From: Psychroflexus lacisalsi
GTDB taxonomy: Bacteria > Bacteroidota > Bacteroidia > Flavobacteriales > Flavobacteriaceae
Reading direction: 5' to 3'
DNA length: 64,000 bases
NCBI RefSeq assembly: GCF_020164495.1
Contig: NZ_JAIQYZ010000001.1
Span: 558,001 to 622,000, forward strand
Shown here: one piece after another, positions 20,405 to 30,110 of the stretch
How positions within the stretch are numbered: the first letter of the stretch is position 1
Layout: each line of letters begins with the position of its first letter
Notes under the pieces: generated by a model
Database searches by the model: none
What the model was told of the DNA's origin: nothing
Seen by the model: only the letters and a program-made list of their open reading frames with translations
Program-made: the position numbers and the translations under genes

Positions 20405-22987
20405 ATGGCCAAAAATCTAGTAATTGTTGAGTCTCCTGCGAAAGCTAAGACTATAGAGAAATTTTTAGGGAAAGATTATAAAGTAGCCTCGAGTTTTGGA
20501 CACATTGCCGATTTGCCTTCAAAGGAACTAGGTGTAGATGTAGATAATGACTTTAAACCCAAATATGTTGTAAACAGCGATAAAAAGGACGTGGTAAGAA
20601 AACTTACCAAGATGGCAAAGGAATCTGAAACGGTATGGCTTGCAAGTGATGAAGATAGAGAGGGGGAAGCTATAGCCTGGCACCTGTCGGATGAGCTAAA
20701 AATTGACAAAGAAAAAACCAAACGTATTGTTTTTTCTGAAATTACTGAATCTGCCATTAAAAACGCAATTTTAAATCCCAGAGAAATTGATTATAACCTG
20801 GTAAACGCTCAAAAGGCTAGGAGAGTCTTAGACCGTTTAGTAGGCTACGAACTTTCTCCTATATTATGGCGAAAAGTAAAAGGCGGATTGTCTGCAGGAA
20901 GAGTTCAGTCGGTTTCTGTAAGATTAATAGTTGAACGCGAACGTGAGATTCTGGATTTTAATCCAGAAGTATTTTATAGAGTTGATGCAGAGTTTAAAAC
21001 AGAAAAAGGATCTAGTTTTAAAGCTAAGCTTCCTAAAAACTTAAGTTCTCAAAAGGAGGTAGAAACATTCCTCGAAGCTCAGAAGCAGGCCAGTTTTGAG
21101 GTAAGTGATCTTACCCAAAAGCCAGCAAAAAAATCTCCTGCGCCACCATTTACAACATCAACTTTACAACAGGAAGCGGCTAGAAAGCTTTACTTTTCGG
21201 TAAGTAAAACAATGAACATGGCTCAGCGTCTCTACGAAGCTGGTCATATTACGTATATGAGAACAGATAGTGTAAATCTATCTAATCAGGCAAAACAAAG
21301 TGCCGAAGACGAAATCAAAAGTGCGTATGGTAATAAATACCACAAAGCGCGTAATTATAAAGGTAAGTCCAAAGGTGCTCAGGAAGCTCACGAAGCGATA
21401 AGACCAACTAATTTTGCGGTTCATCAAATCGATGCTGAACGTGACCAGCAAAGACTTTACGAGTTGATCTGGAAACGCGGAATTGCTTCGCAAATGAGTG
21501 ATGCAGCTTTAGAAAGAACAAACGTTAGAATTTCTTCAGATAAAGATGAAAGAGAATTTTCAGCCAATGGTGAGGTAGTCAAATTTGACGGGTTCCTTAA
21601 AGTATATCTGGAAGGAAAAGACGAAGAAGATGAAGAACAAAGCGGATTGCTGCCAGCAATGAACGTGGGAGAGTCTTTACAGAATCAATTCATTCAGGCG
21701 ACAGAACGTTATACAAGACCGCCTTCAAGATATACCGAAGCTTCTTTAGTGAAAAAATTGGAAGAGCTCGGCATTGGTAGACCATCAACTTACGCTCCGA
21801 CAATTTCTACCATTCAGAATAGAAAGTATATTGAAAAAGGAAATGTGGATGGAACAGAGCGTGAATATGTTCAATATACCTTCAAAAACGATAAAATAAA
21901 GACGGAAACCCTTTCAGAAAAAGTTGGAAGTGATAAAGGAAAACTGGTCCCAACAGACGTAGGAATGGTTGTGACAGACTTTCTTGTAAAGCATTTCAAG
22001 AGCATATTGGATTATAATTTTACAGCTAAACTCGAGCAGGATTTTGATGAGGTAGCAGAAGGAAATGCCAAGTGGACTAAGGTGATGAGTGATTTTTATA
22101 TTCATTTTCATCCAACTGTTTTAGATGTTGCAGAAAATGCGGAGAGAGAAGTCGGTGAGAGAGTTCTTGGTAAAGATCCTGAAACAGGAAAGCCAGTAAG
22201 TGCCCGCTTAGGGAAATTTGGACCTATGGTTCAAATTGGTTCTGTAGAAGATGATGAAAAGCCAAGATTTGCAAGTTTAAAGCCAAGTCAGACTTTAAAT
22301 TCTGTGACTTACGAAGAAGCAATGGACCTGTTTAAGCTTCCAAAGCAACTTGGGGAGTATGAGGGTGAGGAAGTTGAAGCTAATATTGGTCGTTATGGCC
22401 CGTATGTGCGTTTTGGTAAAAAATTCGTTTCTCTTGAAAAAGGGGAAGATCCTTTGGATGTCTCCTATGACAGGGCTATTGAATTAATTAAAGCAAAGGA
22501 AAAAGCTGAAGAACCCATTTATTACTATCAGGACAAAGGAGTACAAAAAGGTGTCGGTCGTTTTGGTCCTTTTTTAAAGTGGGATGGCATGTTCATTAAT
22601 GTGAACAAAAAATACGATTTTGATAATTTAAGTGAAGATGACATTGTCGAGTTGATCGAGGATAAAATTCAGAAGGAAAAAGATAAACTCATCCATCACT
22701 GGGATAAAGAAGGTATAAAGCTAGAGAAAGCAAGATGGGGAAGGTATAAATTGTCTAAAGGAAAAACAAAAGTTGAACTCCCAAAGACAACTGATGCTGA
22801 AGGAATGGCACTAGATGAAGCTCAAGCAATTCTGGAAAAAAACACAAAGACGAAGAAGAAACCAGCTAAAAAGAAAGCTGCAACCAAAGCTAAGAAAGCA
22901 CCTGCTAAAAAGAAAACAACTTCTAAAGCAAAAAAGCCTGCTGCTAAAAAATCTACAAGCACAAAATCTAAGTCAAAAAAATCCTAA
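20405..22987 (+). CDS. topA: DNA topoisomerase I
   Basis: The 860-residue type IA topoisomerase relaxes negative supercoils. It has the TOPRIM domain (VIVESPAKAKTIEKFLG, DEDREGEAIAWHL) and the catalytic tyrosine at residue 284 in GHITYMRTDS. In place of zinc-finger cysteines the C-terminal third has repeats of the topoisomerase C-terminal type (GKFGPMVQIG, GRYGPYVRFG, GRFGPFLKWD, RWGRYKLSKG), then a lysine/alanine tail of about 50 residues that probably binds DNA non-specifically. Nine bases separate it from the arginase-like gene. Confidence 0.97.
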   Translation: MAKNLVIVESPAKAKTIEKFLGKDYKVASSFGHIADLPSKELGVDVDNDFKPKYVVNSDKKDVVRKLTKMAKESETVWLASDEDREGEAIAWHLSDELKIDKEKTKRIVFSEITESAIKNAILNPREIDYNLVNAQKARRVLDRLVGYELSPILWRKVKGGLSAGRVQSVSVRLIVEREREILDFNPEVFYRVDAEFKTEKGSSFKAKLPKNLSSQKEVETFLEAQKQASFEVSDLTQKPAKKSPAPPFTTSTLQQEAARKLYFSVSKTMNMAQRLYEAGHITYMRTDSVNLSNQAKQSAEDEIKSAYGNKYHKARNYKGKSKGAQEAHEAIRPTNFAVHQIDAERDQQRLYELIWKRGIASQMSDAALERTNVRISSDKDEREFSANGEVVKFDGFLKVYLEGKDEEDEEQSGLLPAMNVGESLQNQFIQATERYTRPPSRYTEASLVKKLEELGIGRPSTYAPTISTIQNRKYIEKGNVDGTEREYVQYTFKNDKIKTETLSEKVGSDKGKLVPTDVGMVVTDFLVKHFKSILDYNFTAKLEQDFDEVAEGNAKWTKVMSDFYIHFHPTVLDVAENAEREVGERVLGKDPETGKPVSARLGKFGPMVQIGSVEDDEKPRFASLKPSQTLNSVTYEEAMDLFKLPKQLGEYEGEEVEANIGRYGPYVRFGKKFVSLEKGEDPLDVSYDRAIELIKAKEKAEEPIYYYQDKGVQKGVGRFGPFLKWDGMFINVNKKYDFDNLSEDDIVELIEDKIQKEKDKLIHHWDKEGIKLEKARWGRYKLSKGKTKVELPKTTDAEGMALDEAQAILEKNTKTKKKPAKKKAATKAKKAPAKKKTTSKAKKPAAKKSTSTKSKSKKS

Positions 22988-22996
22988 CCGAAGTAA

Positions 22997-24151
22997 ATGG
23001 TATTTGAATATTTAGAACCCGTAAGTGAAGAATTACAGGAAAGTGTCCAATCTTTTTCAAACCAAACTTTATCCAATTTCGTAAGTTTCTATAACGGCGA
23101 TGAGGAGATAAGTTTAGAAAATATTCAGCTAGCTATAATTTGTGTAAAAGATTCTCGTAATAGTAATTATGAGGATAAATCAGATTTCTATTTTGATGAT
23201 ATAAGAACTCAGCTTTACAATATGTATGTAGGTAATTGGAAGCTGAATATATTAGATTTAGGAGATATTTTAGAAGGTGATGAGGTGTCAGATACAGCCT
23301 ATGTTCTAAAAACAATTCTTAATCGACTTTATCAGAAATCAGTTATTCCAATTATCTTGGGGGGTAGTCAGGATTTTACTTTTTATCAATATAGGGCTTA
23401 TGATGGTGTGAAGTATATGGTTAATCTTACTAGTGCAGATCATAAATTTGATCTGGGCAATTCAGATCTACCTATGGATGGGCAATCTTATGTTGGTAAA
23501 ATGATCATTGATGAGCCTTACAACCTTTTTAATTATTGCAATTTGGGTTATCAAACTTTTTTGTCTCCTCAGGAAGAAATTGATTTGATGGAAAAGCTTT
23601 TTTTTGAAACCCTTAGGTTAGGAGAGCTGAAGCAAGATTTTACAAGAGCTGAGCCAGTTTTGAGAGACACTGATTTATTTAGTGTTGATATTTATTGTGT
23701 TAAATCTTCAGAAATTGCTGACTCAAGTCATAAAAATATTAATGGATTCAGTACATTTGATTTGTGCAAGTTGTCAAGATATGCAGGGATGAGTGACAAA
23801 TTGAGTTCTTTTGGTATTTATGAGTTGCAAGCGATGAAAAAGTCTGAAAGCCTTATTCATTTGATTTCTCAAATGTTATGGTATTTCTTGGAAGGTTTTA
23901 GCTTGAGGTTAAATGAAAAAGTATCGGAGAATAATTCCAGCTTTTTGAAATATAATGTTCCTATTCAAGATGAAATTTTGGTTTTTATAAAAAGTGAAGT
24001 TTCAGGCCGATGGTGGATCAAAATTCCAAATGGAAATAATAATGAACATAAACCCTCGTTATTAGCATGTGATAAACAAGATTATTTGGATGCCATTTCT
24101 TCTACAATACCAGATAGATGGCTGAAAGCCAAATATAAAAACAGTATATAA
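22997..24151 (+). CDS. Arginase-fold protein with degenerate metal site
   Basis: The 384-residue protein resembles the ureohydrolase family (arginase, agmatinase, formimidoylglutamase): IIPIILGGSQDFT, VNLTSADHKFDLG and FSVDIYCV line up with the three metal motifs GGDHS, DAHxD and SxDxD. Relative to the canonical ligands His, Asp, His, Asp, Asp, Asp, this protein has Gln125, Asp148, Lys150, Asp152, Asp231 and Tyr233, so three are lost and hydrolase activity is doubtful. It lies between topA and gldK; homologues in flavobacteria are often annotated formimidoylglutamase. A structural or regulatory role linked to gliding is possible but unproven. Confidence 0.8.
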   Translation: MVFEYLEPVSEELQESVQSFSNQTLSNFVSFYNGDEEISLENIQLAIICVKDSRNSNYEDKSDFYFDDIRTQLYNMYVGNWKLNILDLGDILEGDEVSDTAYVLKTILNRLYQKSVIPIILGGSQDFTFYQYRAYDGVKYMVNLTSADHKFDLGNSDLPMDGQSYVGKMIIDEPYNLFNYCNLGYQTFLSPQEEIDLMEKLFFETLRLGELKQDFTRAEPVLRDTDLFSVDIYCVKSSEIADSSHKNINGFSTFDLCKLSRYAGMSDKLSSFGIYELQAMKKSESLIHLISQMLWYFLEGFSLRLNEKVSENNSSFLKYNVPIQDEILVFIKSEVSGRWWIKIPNGNNNEHKPSLLACDKQDYLDAISSTIPDRWLKAKYKNSI

Positions 24152-24225
24152 TAATAAATAATTTAATTGTTGTTAAGAAAAAAATTGTTTATTTGTACAC
24201 GAGATTTGAATTTAATCAATAAATT

Positions 24226-25584
24226 ATGAAATTTTATTTTGCATCTTCTAAGGTTTTTTATGTCGCATTGCTAGCCTTTCTAGTGATGAGTTGTGGAAAA
24301 AGCGATAAAGGCCAGCTTGTTGGAGTAGAAGGAAAGAAGTGGTATCCTGAAAAACCATACGGTATGGTTTTAGTTAAAGGAGGCTCTTTTATCATGGGTA
24401 AATCTGACGATGATTTGGCAGGTGTTCAAAATGCTCCTCCCAAGACGGTAACAGTTCCTTCTTATTACATGGATGAAACTGAAATTACAAATTCAGAGTA
24501 CAGACAATTCGTAGAGAGAGTAAGGGATTCCGTTATCAGGCAAAAATTGGCGGAAGCTGCAGAGTTATCTGGAGATGCCGATGGAAATGAGGAAGGTATA
24601 CAGAGGTATGCTTTTAAGAACGCAGGCAATGATGATGAAGAGGAATTAAGTCCTTACGAAGAATTCTCAAAGCATTATGATCCCTTAGATCAAGCTTTAA
24701 ACTGGAATCCAAAGATTATATGGGATCCGGCTCAATATCCTGATGAAGATTATGTTTACGTCATGGATGAATTTTATTTATCCAACGACCAGTCTTACAA
24801 TGGTAGACGTATGCTGGATGTCACCCAATTTAAGTATAGCTACAAAACGATGGATATTGATGCTGCCGCCAGAAAAAAAGGTGAGCGTACCGATTTTATC
24901 ACAGAACAAGAAGTTATGGTATATCCAGACACAACCGTTTGGATAAAAGATTTCAACTATTCTTATAATGAACCAATGCACAATGATTATTTCTCTCATA
25001 CTGCCTACGATAACTATCCAGTAGTCGGTGTGACATGGGGGCAAGCAAAAGCTTTCGCTAACTGGAGAACTAAATATCTGAATGATTTCAGGAAAAAGAA
25101 AAAGGAAGCAAATGTTAACTTTTTCAGACTTCCATCCGAAGCAGAGTGGGAATACGCTGCAAGAGGAGGTATAGAAGGAGGTACATATCCATGGGGTGGT
25201 CCATATGCGAAGGACGATAGAGCTTGTTTTTTAGCCAATTTCAAACCTTTCAGAGGAGATTATGCAGCAGATGAAGCGCTTTATACTGTAGAAGCAGATG
25301 CTTACGAGCCAAATGATTACGGTTTGTACAATATGTCTGGTAATGTTGCTGAATGGGTTAATACTTCTTACGATCCGGCTTCTTATGAGTACATTTCTTC
25401 GATGAGTCCCAATGTATATAATAGTGACAATATGCGTAAAGTAGTAAGAGGTGGTTCATGGAAAGATGTAAGCTACTATTTACAGGTGAGTACCAGAGAT
25501 TACGAATATTCAGATTCAGCTAGAAGCTATGTAGGATTCAGGACAGTTCAAGACTTCCTAGGCAACTCTTTAAACTTAAATTAA
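24226..25584 (+). CDS. gldK: Gliding motility / type IX secretion lipoprotein GldK
   Basis: The 452-residue lipoprotein (lipobox LVMSC, Cys23) has a formylglycine-generating-enzyme-like fold: GMVLVKGGSFIMGKSDDD, DETEITNSEYRQFV, RLPSEAEWEYAARGG, YNMSGNVAEWVN and VRGGSWKD. GldK (PorK) forms the outer-membrane-associated periplasmic ring of the type IX secretion system together with GldN. The enzymatic function of the fold is not thought to be retained. It heads the gldKLMN cluster 74 bases after the arginase-like gene. Confidence 0.97.
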   Translation: MKFYFASSKVFYVALLAFLVMSCGKSDKGQLVGVEGKKWYPEKPYGMVLVKGGSFIMGKSDDDLAGVQNAPPKTVTVPSYYMDETEITNSEYRQFVERVRDSVIRQKLAEAAELSGDADGNEEGIQRYAFKNAGNDDEEELSPYEEFSKHYDPLDQALNWNPKIIWDPAQYPDEDYVYVMDEFYLSNDQSYNGRRMLDVTQFKYSYKTMDIDAAARKKGERTDFITEQEVMVYPDTTVWIKDFNYSYNEPMHNDYFSHTAYDNYPVVGVTWGQAKAFANWRTKYLNDFRKKKKEANVNFFRLPSEAEWEYAARGGIEGGTYPWGGPYAKDDRACFLANFKPFRGDYAADEALYTVEADAYEPNDYGLYNMSGNVAEWVNTSYDPASYEYISSMSPNVYNSDNMRKVVRGGSWKDVSYYLQVSTRDYEYSDSARSYVGFRTVQDFLGNSLNLN

Positions 25585-25606
25585 CCAAACAATCAAACTT
25601 TAAATT

Positions 25607-26257
25607 ATGGCAAAATCAAACAACAGAAAGAAAATAATGAGCATGGTCTACGGCCTTGGTGCAGCAATCGTCATCATTGGTGCTCTTTTTAAAATCCAAC
25701 ACATATCAATAGGTCCTATAACTGGTGGTTTAATGCTGACTATAGGTCTTATTACCGAAGCTGTTATATTTACAATTTCAGCATTTGAACCAGTAGAGAA
25801 AGATCTTGATTGGTCAAAAGTTTATCCAGAGCTTGCTGGATTCGAAACTACTTCTCAAAAAATGAAAAATGATTTGGAAGAGGAAAGCGGTCTTCTATCT
25901 CAAAAGCTTGATAATATGCTTAAAGAGGCTAAAATCGATTCTAAACTTATGGAAAGTTTAGGGGAGAGCATCAAAAACTTTGAAGGAGCTGCACGTAATA
26001 TTAAGCCAACAGCAGATTCTATGGAATCTCAAAGAAAATACAGTGAAGAACTTACCCTTGCTGCTACTCATATGGAATCTTTAAATAATTTATATAAAGT
26101 TCAAGTAGAGTCTGCTTCTAAACAAGCCGAAGCTAATCAAGCTGTAGCTGACAATGCAGGTAAATTAAGAGAGCAAATGGAATCCCTGACTGCAAATTTA
26201 GATTCTCTTAACGGTGTCTACGGTGGAATGCTAACAGCAATGAGACCTAAAGCTTAA
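25607..26257 (+). CDS. gldL: Type IX secretion motor protein GldL
   Basis: The 216-residue inner-membrane protein has two helices (about residues 13-30 and 36-58) and a long cytoplasmic coiled-coil tail. With GldM it forms the proton-driven motor that powers gliding and type IX secretion. Glu51 in helix 2 (LITEAVIF) probably corresponds to the functionally important membrane glutamate described in Flavobacterium johnsoniae GldL. It is 22 bases after gldK and 26 bases before gldM. Confidence 0.96.
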   Translation: MAKSNNRKKIMSMVYGLGAAIVIIGALFKIQHISIGPITGGLMLTIGLITEAVIFTISAFEPVEKDLDWSKVYPELAGFETTSQKMKNDLEEESGLLSQKLDNMLKEAKIDSKLMESLGESIKNFEGAARNIKPTADSMESQRKYSEELTLAATHMESLNNLYKVQVESASKQAEANQAVADNAGKLREQMESLTANLDSLNGVYGGMLTAMRPKA

Positions 26258-26283
26258 TTTTATAATTTCTTAAAAGAAAAACT

Positions 26284-27861
26284 ATGGCTGGAGGAAAAGA
26301 AACACCAAGGCAGAAAATGATCAATATGATGTATTTAGTCTTCATTGCAATGTTAGCTCTGAATATGTCCAAAGAAGTTCTATCTGCCTTCGGAACTATT
26401 AATGAATCCCTAGAAGATACCAATTTAAAATTTGAGGAGAAAAATGACGCTGCTCTAGCAGGACTATCAGTTAAGGCATCTGAATCACCAGATCAATTTG
26501 CAGCGGTTCTGGTAAAAGCAGATATGGTTTCTAAAGCTACATCTGATTTGTTCTCTTATTACAGTGGACTGAAAGAGGGAATGTATAAGTCTGTAGACGA
26601 TCCAAAAGATTATGAAACAATGGATAAAACTGCTTATACAGATGAATTATTTGTAAAAGGTGAAAAACTTACACCAGCTGGTGAAGAATTTTTGACTAAC
26701 ATGAGATTTTACAAAGATCAAATGAATCAAATTTTAGGAGAAGATGCTAAATATGCGGTTTTTTTATCTACTATCAATGAGAAATTTAGCGGAGATCCAG
26801 TTAACCCTGATTCAGGTTTTGAAGGTGCAGAAGTTAATTATGTAAGACATCACTTTGTCGGTTATCCTTTAATATCTTCAATTACAAAAGTAACAGCTCT
26901 ACAAAATGATTTAAAAGTTCTCGAGAACGAAATTTTATCTTCTATGCTTTCAGGTCAATTGACACAGATTGCCTCCATGGATAATTACTCAACTTTATTA
27001 AATCAGGATAGAAGCGCATATTATCAAGGCAATAAATTTGATGGATCTATTGTATTGGGACGTACTGATAATTCAACTGTTCCAAATGAGGTGAAATTAA
27101 CATTAGATGGAAGACCGTTGGTTAAAGACAGGGACTATACTCTTGAAGGTGGTCAAGTAAAACTTAATGTTGATGCCGGTAGTGCCGGTGACCACAAAAT
27201 TAGTGGTGTACTTATTTTTAAACAAAATGGTAAAGAAATTGAAGTTCCTGTCAATCAATCATTTTCGGTTATTCCAAAGCCAAACCAGGCCATTGTTTCT
27301 GCTGATAAAATGAATGTGGTCTACAGAGGAATTCAAAACCCTATAACAGTATCTATGCCAGGAGTGCCTAGCAATAAGATTAATGCAAGTGCTACACCAG
27401 CCTCATTGAGAAAGGTCAACGGTACTAATTATGTTGTAACCCCTACAACTGGAAATGAGCTTAAAATAAACGTAACTGGCGAAATTGATGGCGAAAAAAT
27501 AAGCTCTCCTCCTGTAACTTTTAGAATCAAAAGTTTACCTAGACCTACTCCTACAGTGAGAGGGCAGGTTCAAGAGGGAGGAGCTATACAAATGCCGAAA
27601 AATGCATTGAAAGTTTCACCTATCGGAGCAGCTTTTGAAAACTTCGATTTTGATATCACACCAGTAGTTAAGCGTTTTACTATTAGTATACCTGGACAGC
27701 CTTCTGTGGTTGTTAACGGAAGTAAGCTAGACACTAGAGCTCAAGGTCTGTTAGATCTAGCAAGAGCTGGAGATATAGTACAAATTTTTGATATCAAAGC
27801 CGATGTACCAGGCGTCAACGTTAAGAATATGCCTGCACTGTTGGTTCAAATAACAAACTAA
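26284..27861 (+). CDS. gldM: Type IX secretion motor protein GldM
   Basis: The 525-residue protein has a short cytoplasmic N-terminus (MAGGKETPRQKMINMMYLVF) running into one membrane helix, then a large periplasmic part built from successive domains ending in VNVKNMPALLVQITN. GldM dimers span the periplasm and transmit motion from the GldL motor to the GldK/GldN ring. Length and layout are typical. It overlaps no neighbour and is six bases from gldN. Confidence 0.97.
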   Translation: MAGGKETPRQKMINMMYLVFIAMLALNMSKEVLSAFGTINESLEDTNLKFEEKNDAALAGLSVKASESPDQFAAVLVKADMVSKATSDLFSYYSGLKEGMYKSVDDPKDYETMDKTAYTDELFVKGEKLTPAGEEFLTNMRFYKDQMNQILGEDAKYAVFLSTINEKFSGDPVNPDSGFEGAEVNYVRHHFVGYPLISSITKVTALQNDLKVLENEILSSMLSGQLTQIASMDNYSTLLNQDRSAYYQGNKFDGSIVLGRTDNSTVPNEVKLTLDGRPLVKDRDYTLEGGQVKLNVDAGSAGDHKISGVLIFKQNGKEIEVPVNQSFSVIPKPNQAIVSADKMNVVYRGIQNPITVSMPGVPSNKINASATPASLRKVNGTNYVVTPTTGNELKINVTGEIDGEKISSPPVTFRIKSLPRPTPTVRGQVQEGGAIQMPKNALKVSPIGAAFENFDFDITPVVKRFTISIPGQPSVVVNGSKLDTRAQGLLDLARAGDIVQIFDIKADVPGVNVKNMPALLVQITN

Positions 27862-27867
27862 ATTAAG

Positions 27868-28893
27868 ATGATGATGTATTCTAATTTTAAAGTATTTATG
27901 TGTTCGGTTTTAGCACTATGTGGAAGTTTCGCTGTTGCTCAATCGAATATCTTAAATGCATCCAAGCCTTCACAAGTTGGTGTGTTGACAGAAGATCAGA
28001 AAATTGCAGATGATGATAAACCTCTTGAATATGGTTACATCGGCGATAGAGATATTCTTTGGTCTAAGGTTGTTTGGGAAAAAATTGATTTAAAGCAGAA
28101 AATTAATTTTCCTTTGCTTTATCCAACTCAAGACGATTCTTTTTCCAAAAACAGGCGTTCTCTTTACAGAGTTCTTTTAGATGCAATTGAAGAAGGAGCA
28201 AAAGATTCTACTTCTACAGAAGCCATAACTGAAGTCTACTCTACAAGTTATTTTAACAAAAAGAAGTCTTACGAGGAAATCCTTGGATCTACAAAATCTG
28301 TTTTTCTTCCCGATGTTGCCTTAGATATACTTGGTCAATACGGTGTTACCGGAACAGAAAATGTACAAGAATTCGTAAACAGATCCTTAGCTGGAAATTT
28401 GTCTAATTATCAAGACCAATATTCGCAAGAATTGGTTGACCAAATGGAACCTTACTTAATTCCTACTGAAATTACAAGCCGAGATATTTTGGAATATCAT
28501 ATCAAAGGAATGTGGTATTTCGATAAGTTGCAAGGTGAGATGAGGTATAGGTTACTTGGTATTGCTCCAGCTGGATACGATATACAAAGTCAAAATCAAA
28601 GCTTTTCTGGCGAACCAGAAATTATCCCTTACTTTTGGGTTTGGTTCCCTGATGCTAGACAGGTTTTACATGAAGCTAAGGTCTTAAACAATGATAACAG
28701 CTCTATGCCTTTTAGTTTTGATCATCTCTTGAATTCAAGACGCTTCGATGCTGTTATATTTAAAACTCAAAATGTTTACGAGGATAGAGAAGTTGCTGAT
28801 TATATACAAGATAATGCACTGTTGCAGCTTTTAGAGTCCAATAGAATAAAAGAAGAAATAAGAAATTTTGAATTAGACATGTGGAATTACTAA
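27868..28893 (+). CDS. gldN: Gliding motility / type IX secretion protein GldN
   Basis: The 341-residue periplasmic protein has a signal peptide ending near AVAQSN and the GldN core with YIGDRDILWSKVVWEKIDLK near residue 55 and PYFWVWFPDARQVLHEAKVL near 255. It forms the ring with GldK. Three consecutive ATG codons occur at or near the start; I used the first. It is the last gene of the cluster, followed by a short terminator. Confidence 0.96.
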   Translation: MMMYSNFKVFMCSVLALCGSFAVAQSNILNASKPSQVGVLTEDQKIADDDKPLEYGYIGDRDILWSKVVWEKIDLKQKINFPLLYPTQDDSFSKNRRSLYRVLLDAIEEGAKDSTSTEAITEVYSTSYFNKKKSYEEILGSTKSVFLPDVALDILGQYGVTGTENVQEFVNRSLAGNLSNYQDQYSQELVDQMEPYLIPTEITSRDILEYHIKGMWYFDKLQGEMRYRLLGIAPAGYDIQSQNQSFSGEPEIIPYFWVWFPDARQVLHEAKVLNNDNSSMPFSFDHLLNSRRFDAVIFKTQNVYEDREVADYIQDNALLQLLESNRIKEEIRNFELDMWNY

Positions 28894-28919
28894 TTTAGAA
28901 TAGCTTTTCAATCATAATC

Positions 28920-28947
28920 AACCCTTGCAATCTGTGAGGGTTTTTTG
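28920..28947 (+). terminator. Terminator after gldN
   Basis: AACCCT (28920-28925) pairs with AGGGTT (28937-28942) and is followed by TTTT, 26 bases after the gldN stop. The stem is short (six pairs) and the loop long (about 11 bases), so it may be leaky. Confidence 0.7.
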
Positions 28948-29030
28948 TTGCTCATAAATTGTATCAGTTATCAATTGATTTGCTTTAAACTCAATCTTGT
29001 AACACTTTAAAAAATAATATATTTGAACTT

Positions 29031-30110
29031 ATGAAAGATGCATTGATAGTTGGATTTGGTATTGCTGGTTTGTCGGTAGCCAGACAGTTAGAGATAAAGT
29101 CTAAAACATTTGATATTATTTCAGATGAAAGTCAGCAATCTTCAAAGGTAGCGGGAGGAGTTTTAAACCCAGTAGCCCTTAAGCGTTATAACCTGGCATG
29201 GAACGCTGATGTTTTGATGCCTGAAGCTATTCAATTCTACAATTGTTTCAATTTGGGTACTGATGAAAATTATTTTAAAAAAGTCCCTGTTTATAAACTC
29301 TTCTCTTCAGTTGAAGATCAGAATAATTGGATTGTTGCCTCCGATAAACCTAAACTCGAACCGTTTCTCAATTTGAAGATAAATAGTTTAGAATCTTCAG
29401 TTTATTCCAATTATAAAGCTGGAGAAGTACTGCAGTCTCATCTTTTAGATCTCAAAAAGTTGATAAATGATAAAAAATCAAGCTATGTAAAAGCTTCAAA
29501 TTTTATTTCTGAAAGCATCGATTATAACGCGATTGAATTCAGAGATCATAGCTTAAAATATAAGGATAAAGAATACGCCTCTTTAATTTTTTGTGAAGGC
29601 TTCGGAGTCGTCAATAATCCATTTTTTAATTGGTTGCCCATTTATGGTAACAAAGGTGAGTATTTGATTTTTAAATCTAAGGATCTAAAAGCTAATCAGA
29701 AAATTATAAAGTCCAGGAACTTTATAATACCACTTGGTAACGACCTTTATAAGTATGGAGCCACCTATTCGCGTGAAGATCTCGATGACCTTCCAACTAT
29801 AGAGGCGCGGAATGAACTTGAAGCAAAACTGTCTGAAATGTTAGATTGTGATTTTGAAATCATTGATCAACTTGCTGGTGTAAGGCCTACAGTAAGAGAT
29901 CGTAAACCAATACTAGGTGCTCATCCTGAGTATAAAAACATATTTATACTAAATGGTTTTGGGAGTCGAGGGGTTATGGCTGCTCCAAGTCTTTCTAAGA
30001 AATTAATAAATTTGATATTTGAAAAAAAGGAAGTGGATAAAGAAATTAATCTAGACCGCTTTCTGAAGTTTTTTGCTTCGCATTTTTATCGTAGGATAAA
30101 AACATATTAA
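29031..30110 (+). CDS. FAD-dependent oxidoreductase, D-amino acid oxidase family
   Basis: The 359-residue protein has an N-terminal dinucleotide-binding motif (ALIVGFGIAGLSVARQ, residues 4-19), a VAGGVLNPVALKR block where such enzymes bind FAD, and near the C-terminus GVRPTVRDRKPILG and NGFGSRGVMAAPSLS, the second FAD-binding part of the DAO family. The substrate cannot be read from the sequence. It has its own upstream region after the gldN terminator. Its last 65 bases overlap the convergent DUF983 gene. Confidence 0.88.
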   Translation: MKDALIVGFGIAGLSVARQLEIKSKTFDIISDESQQSSKVAGGVLNPVALKRYNLAWNADVLMPEAIQFYNCFNLGTDENYFKKVPVYKLFSSVEDQNNWIVASDKPKLEPFLNLKINSLESSVYSNYKAGEVLQSHLLDLKKLINDKKSSYVKASNFISESIDYNAIEFRDHSLKYKDKEYASLIFCEGFGVVNNPFFNWLPIYGNKGEYLIFKSKDLKANQKIIKSRNFIIPLGNDLYKYGATYSREDLDDLPTIEARNELEAKLSEMLDCDFEIIDQLAGVRPTVRDRKPILGAHPEYKNIFILNGFGSRGVMAAPSLSKKLINLIFEKKEVDKEINLDRFLKFFASHFYRRIKTY

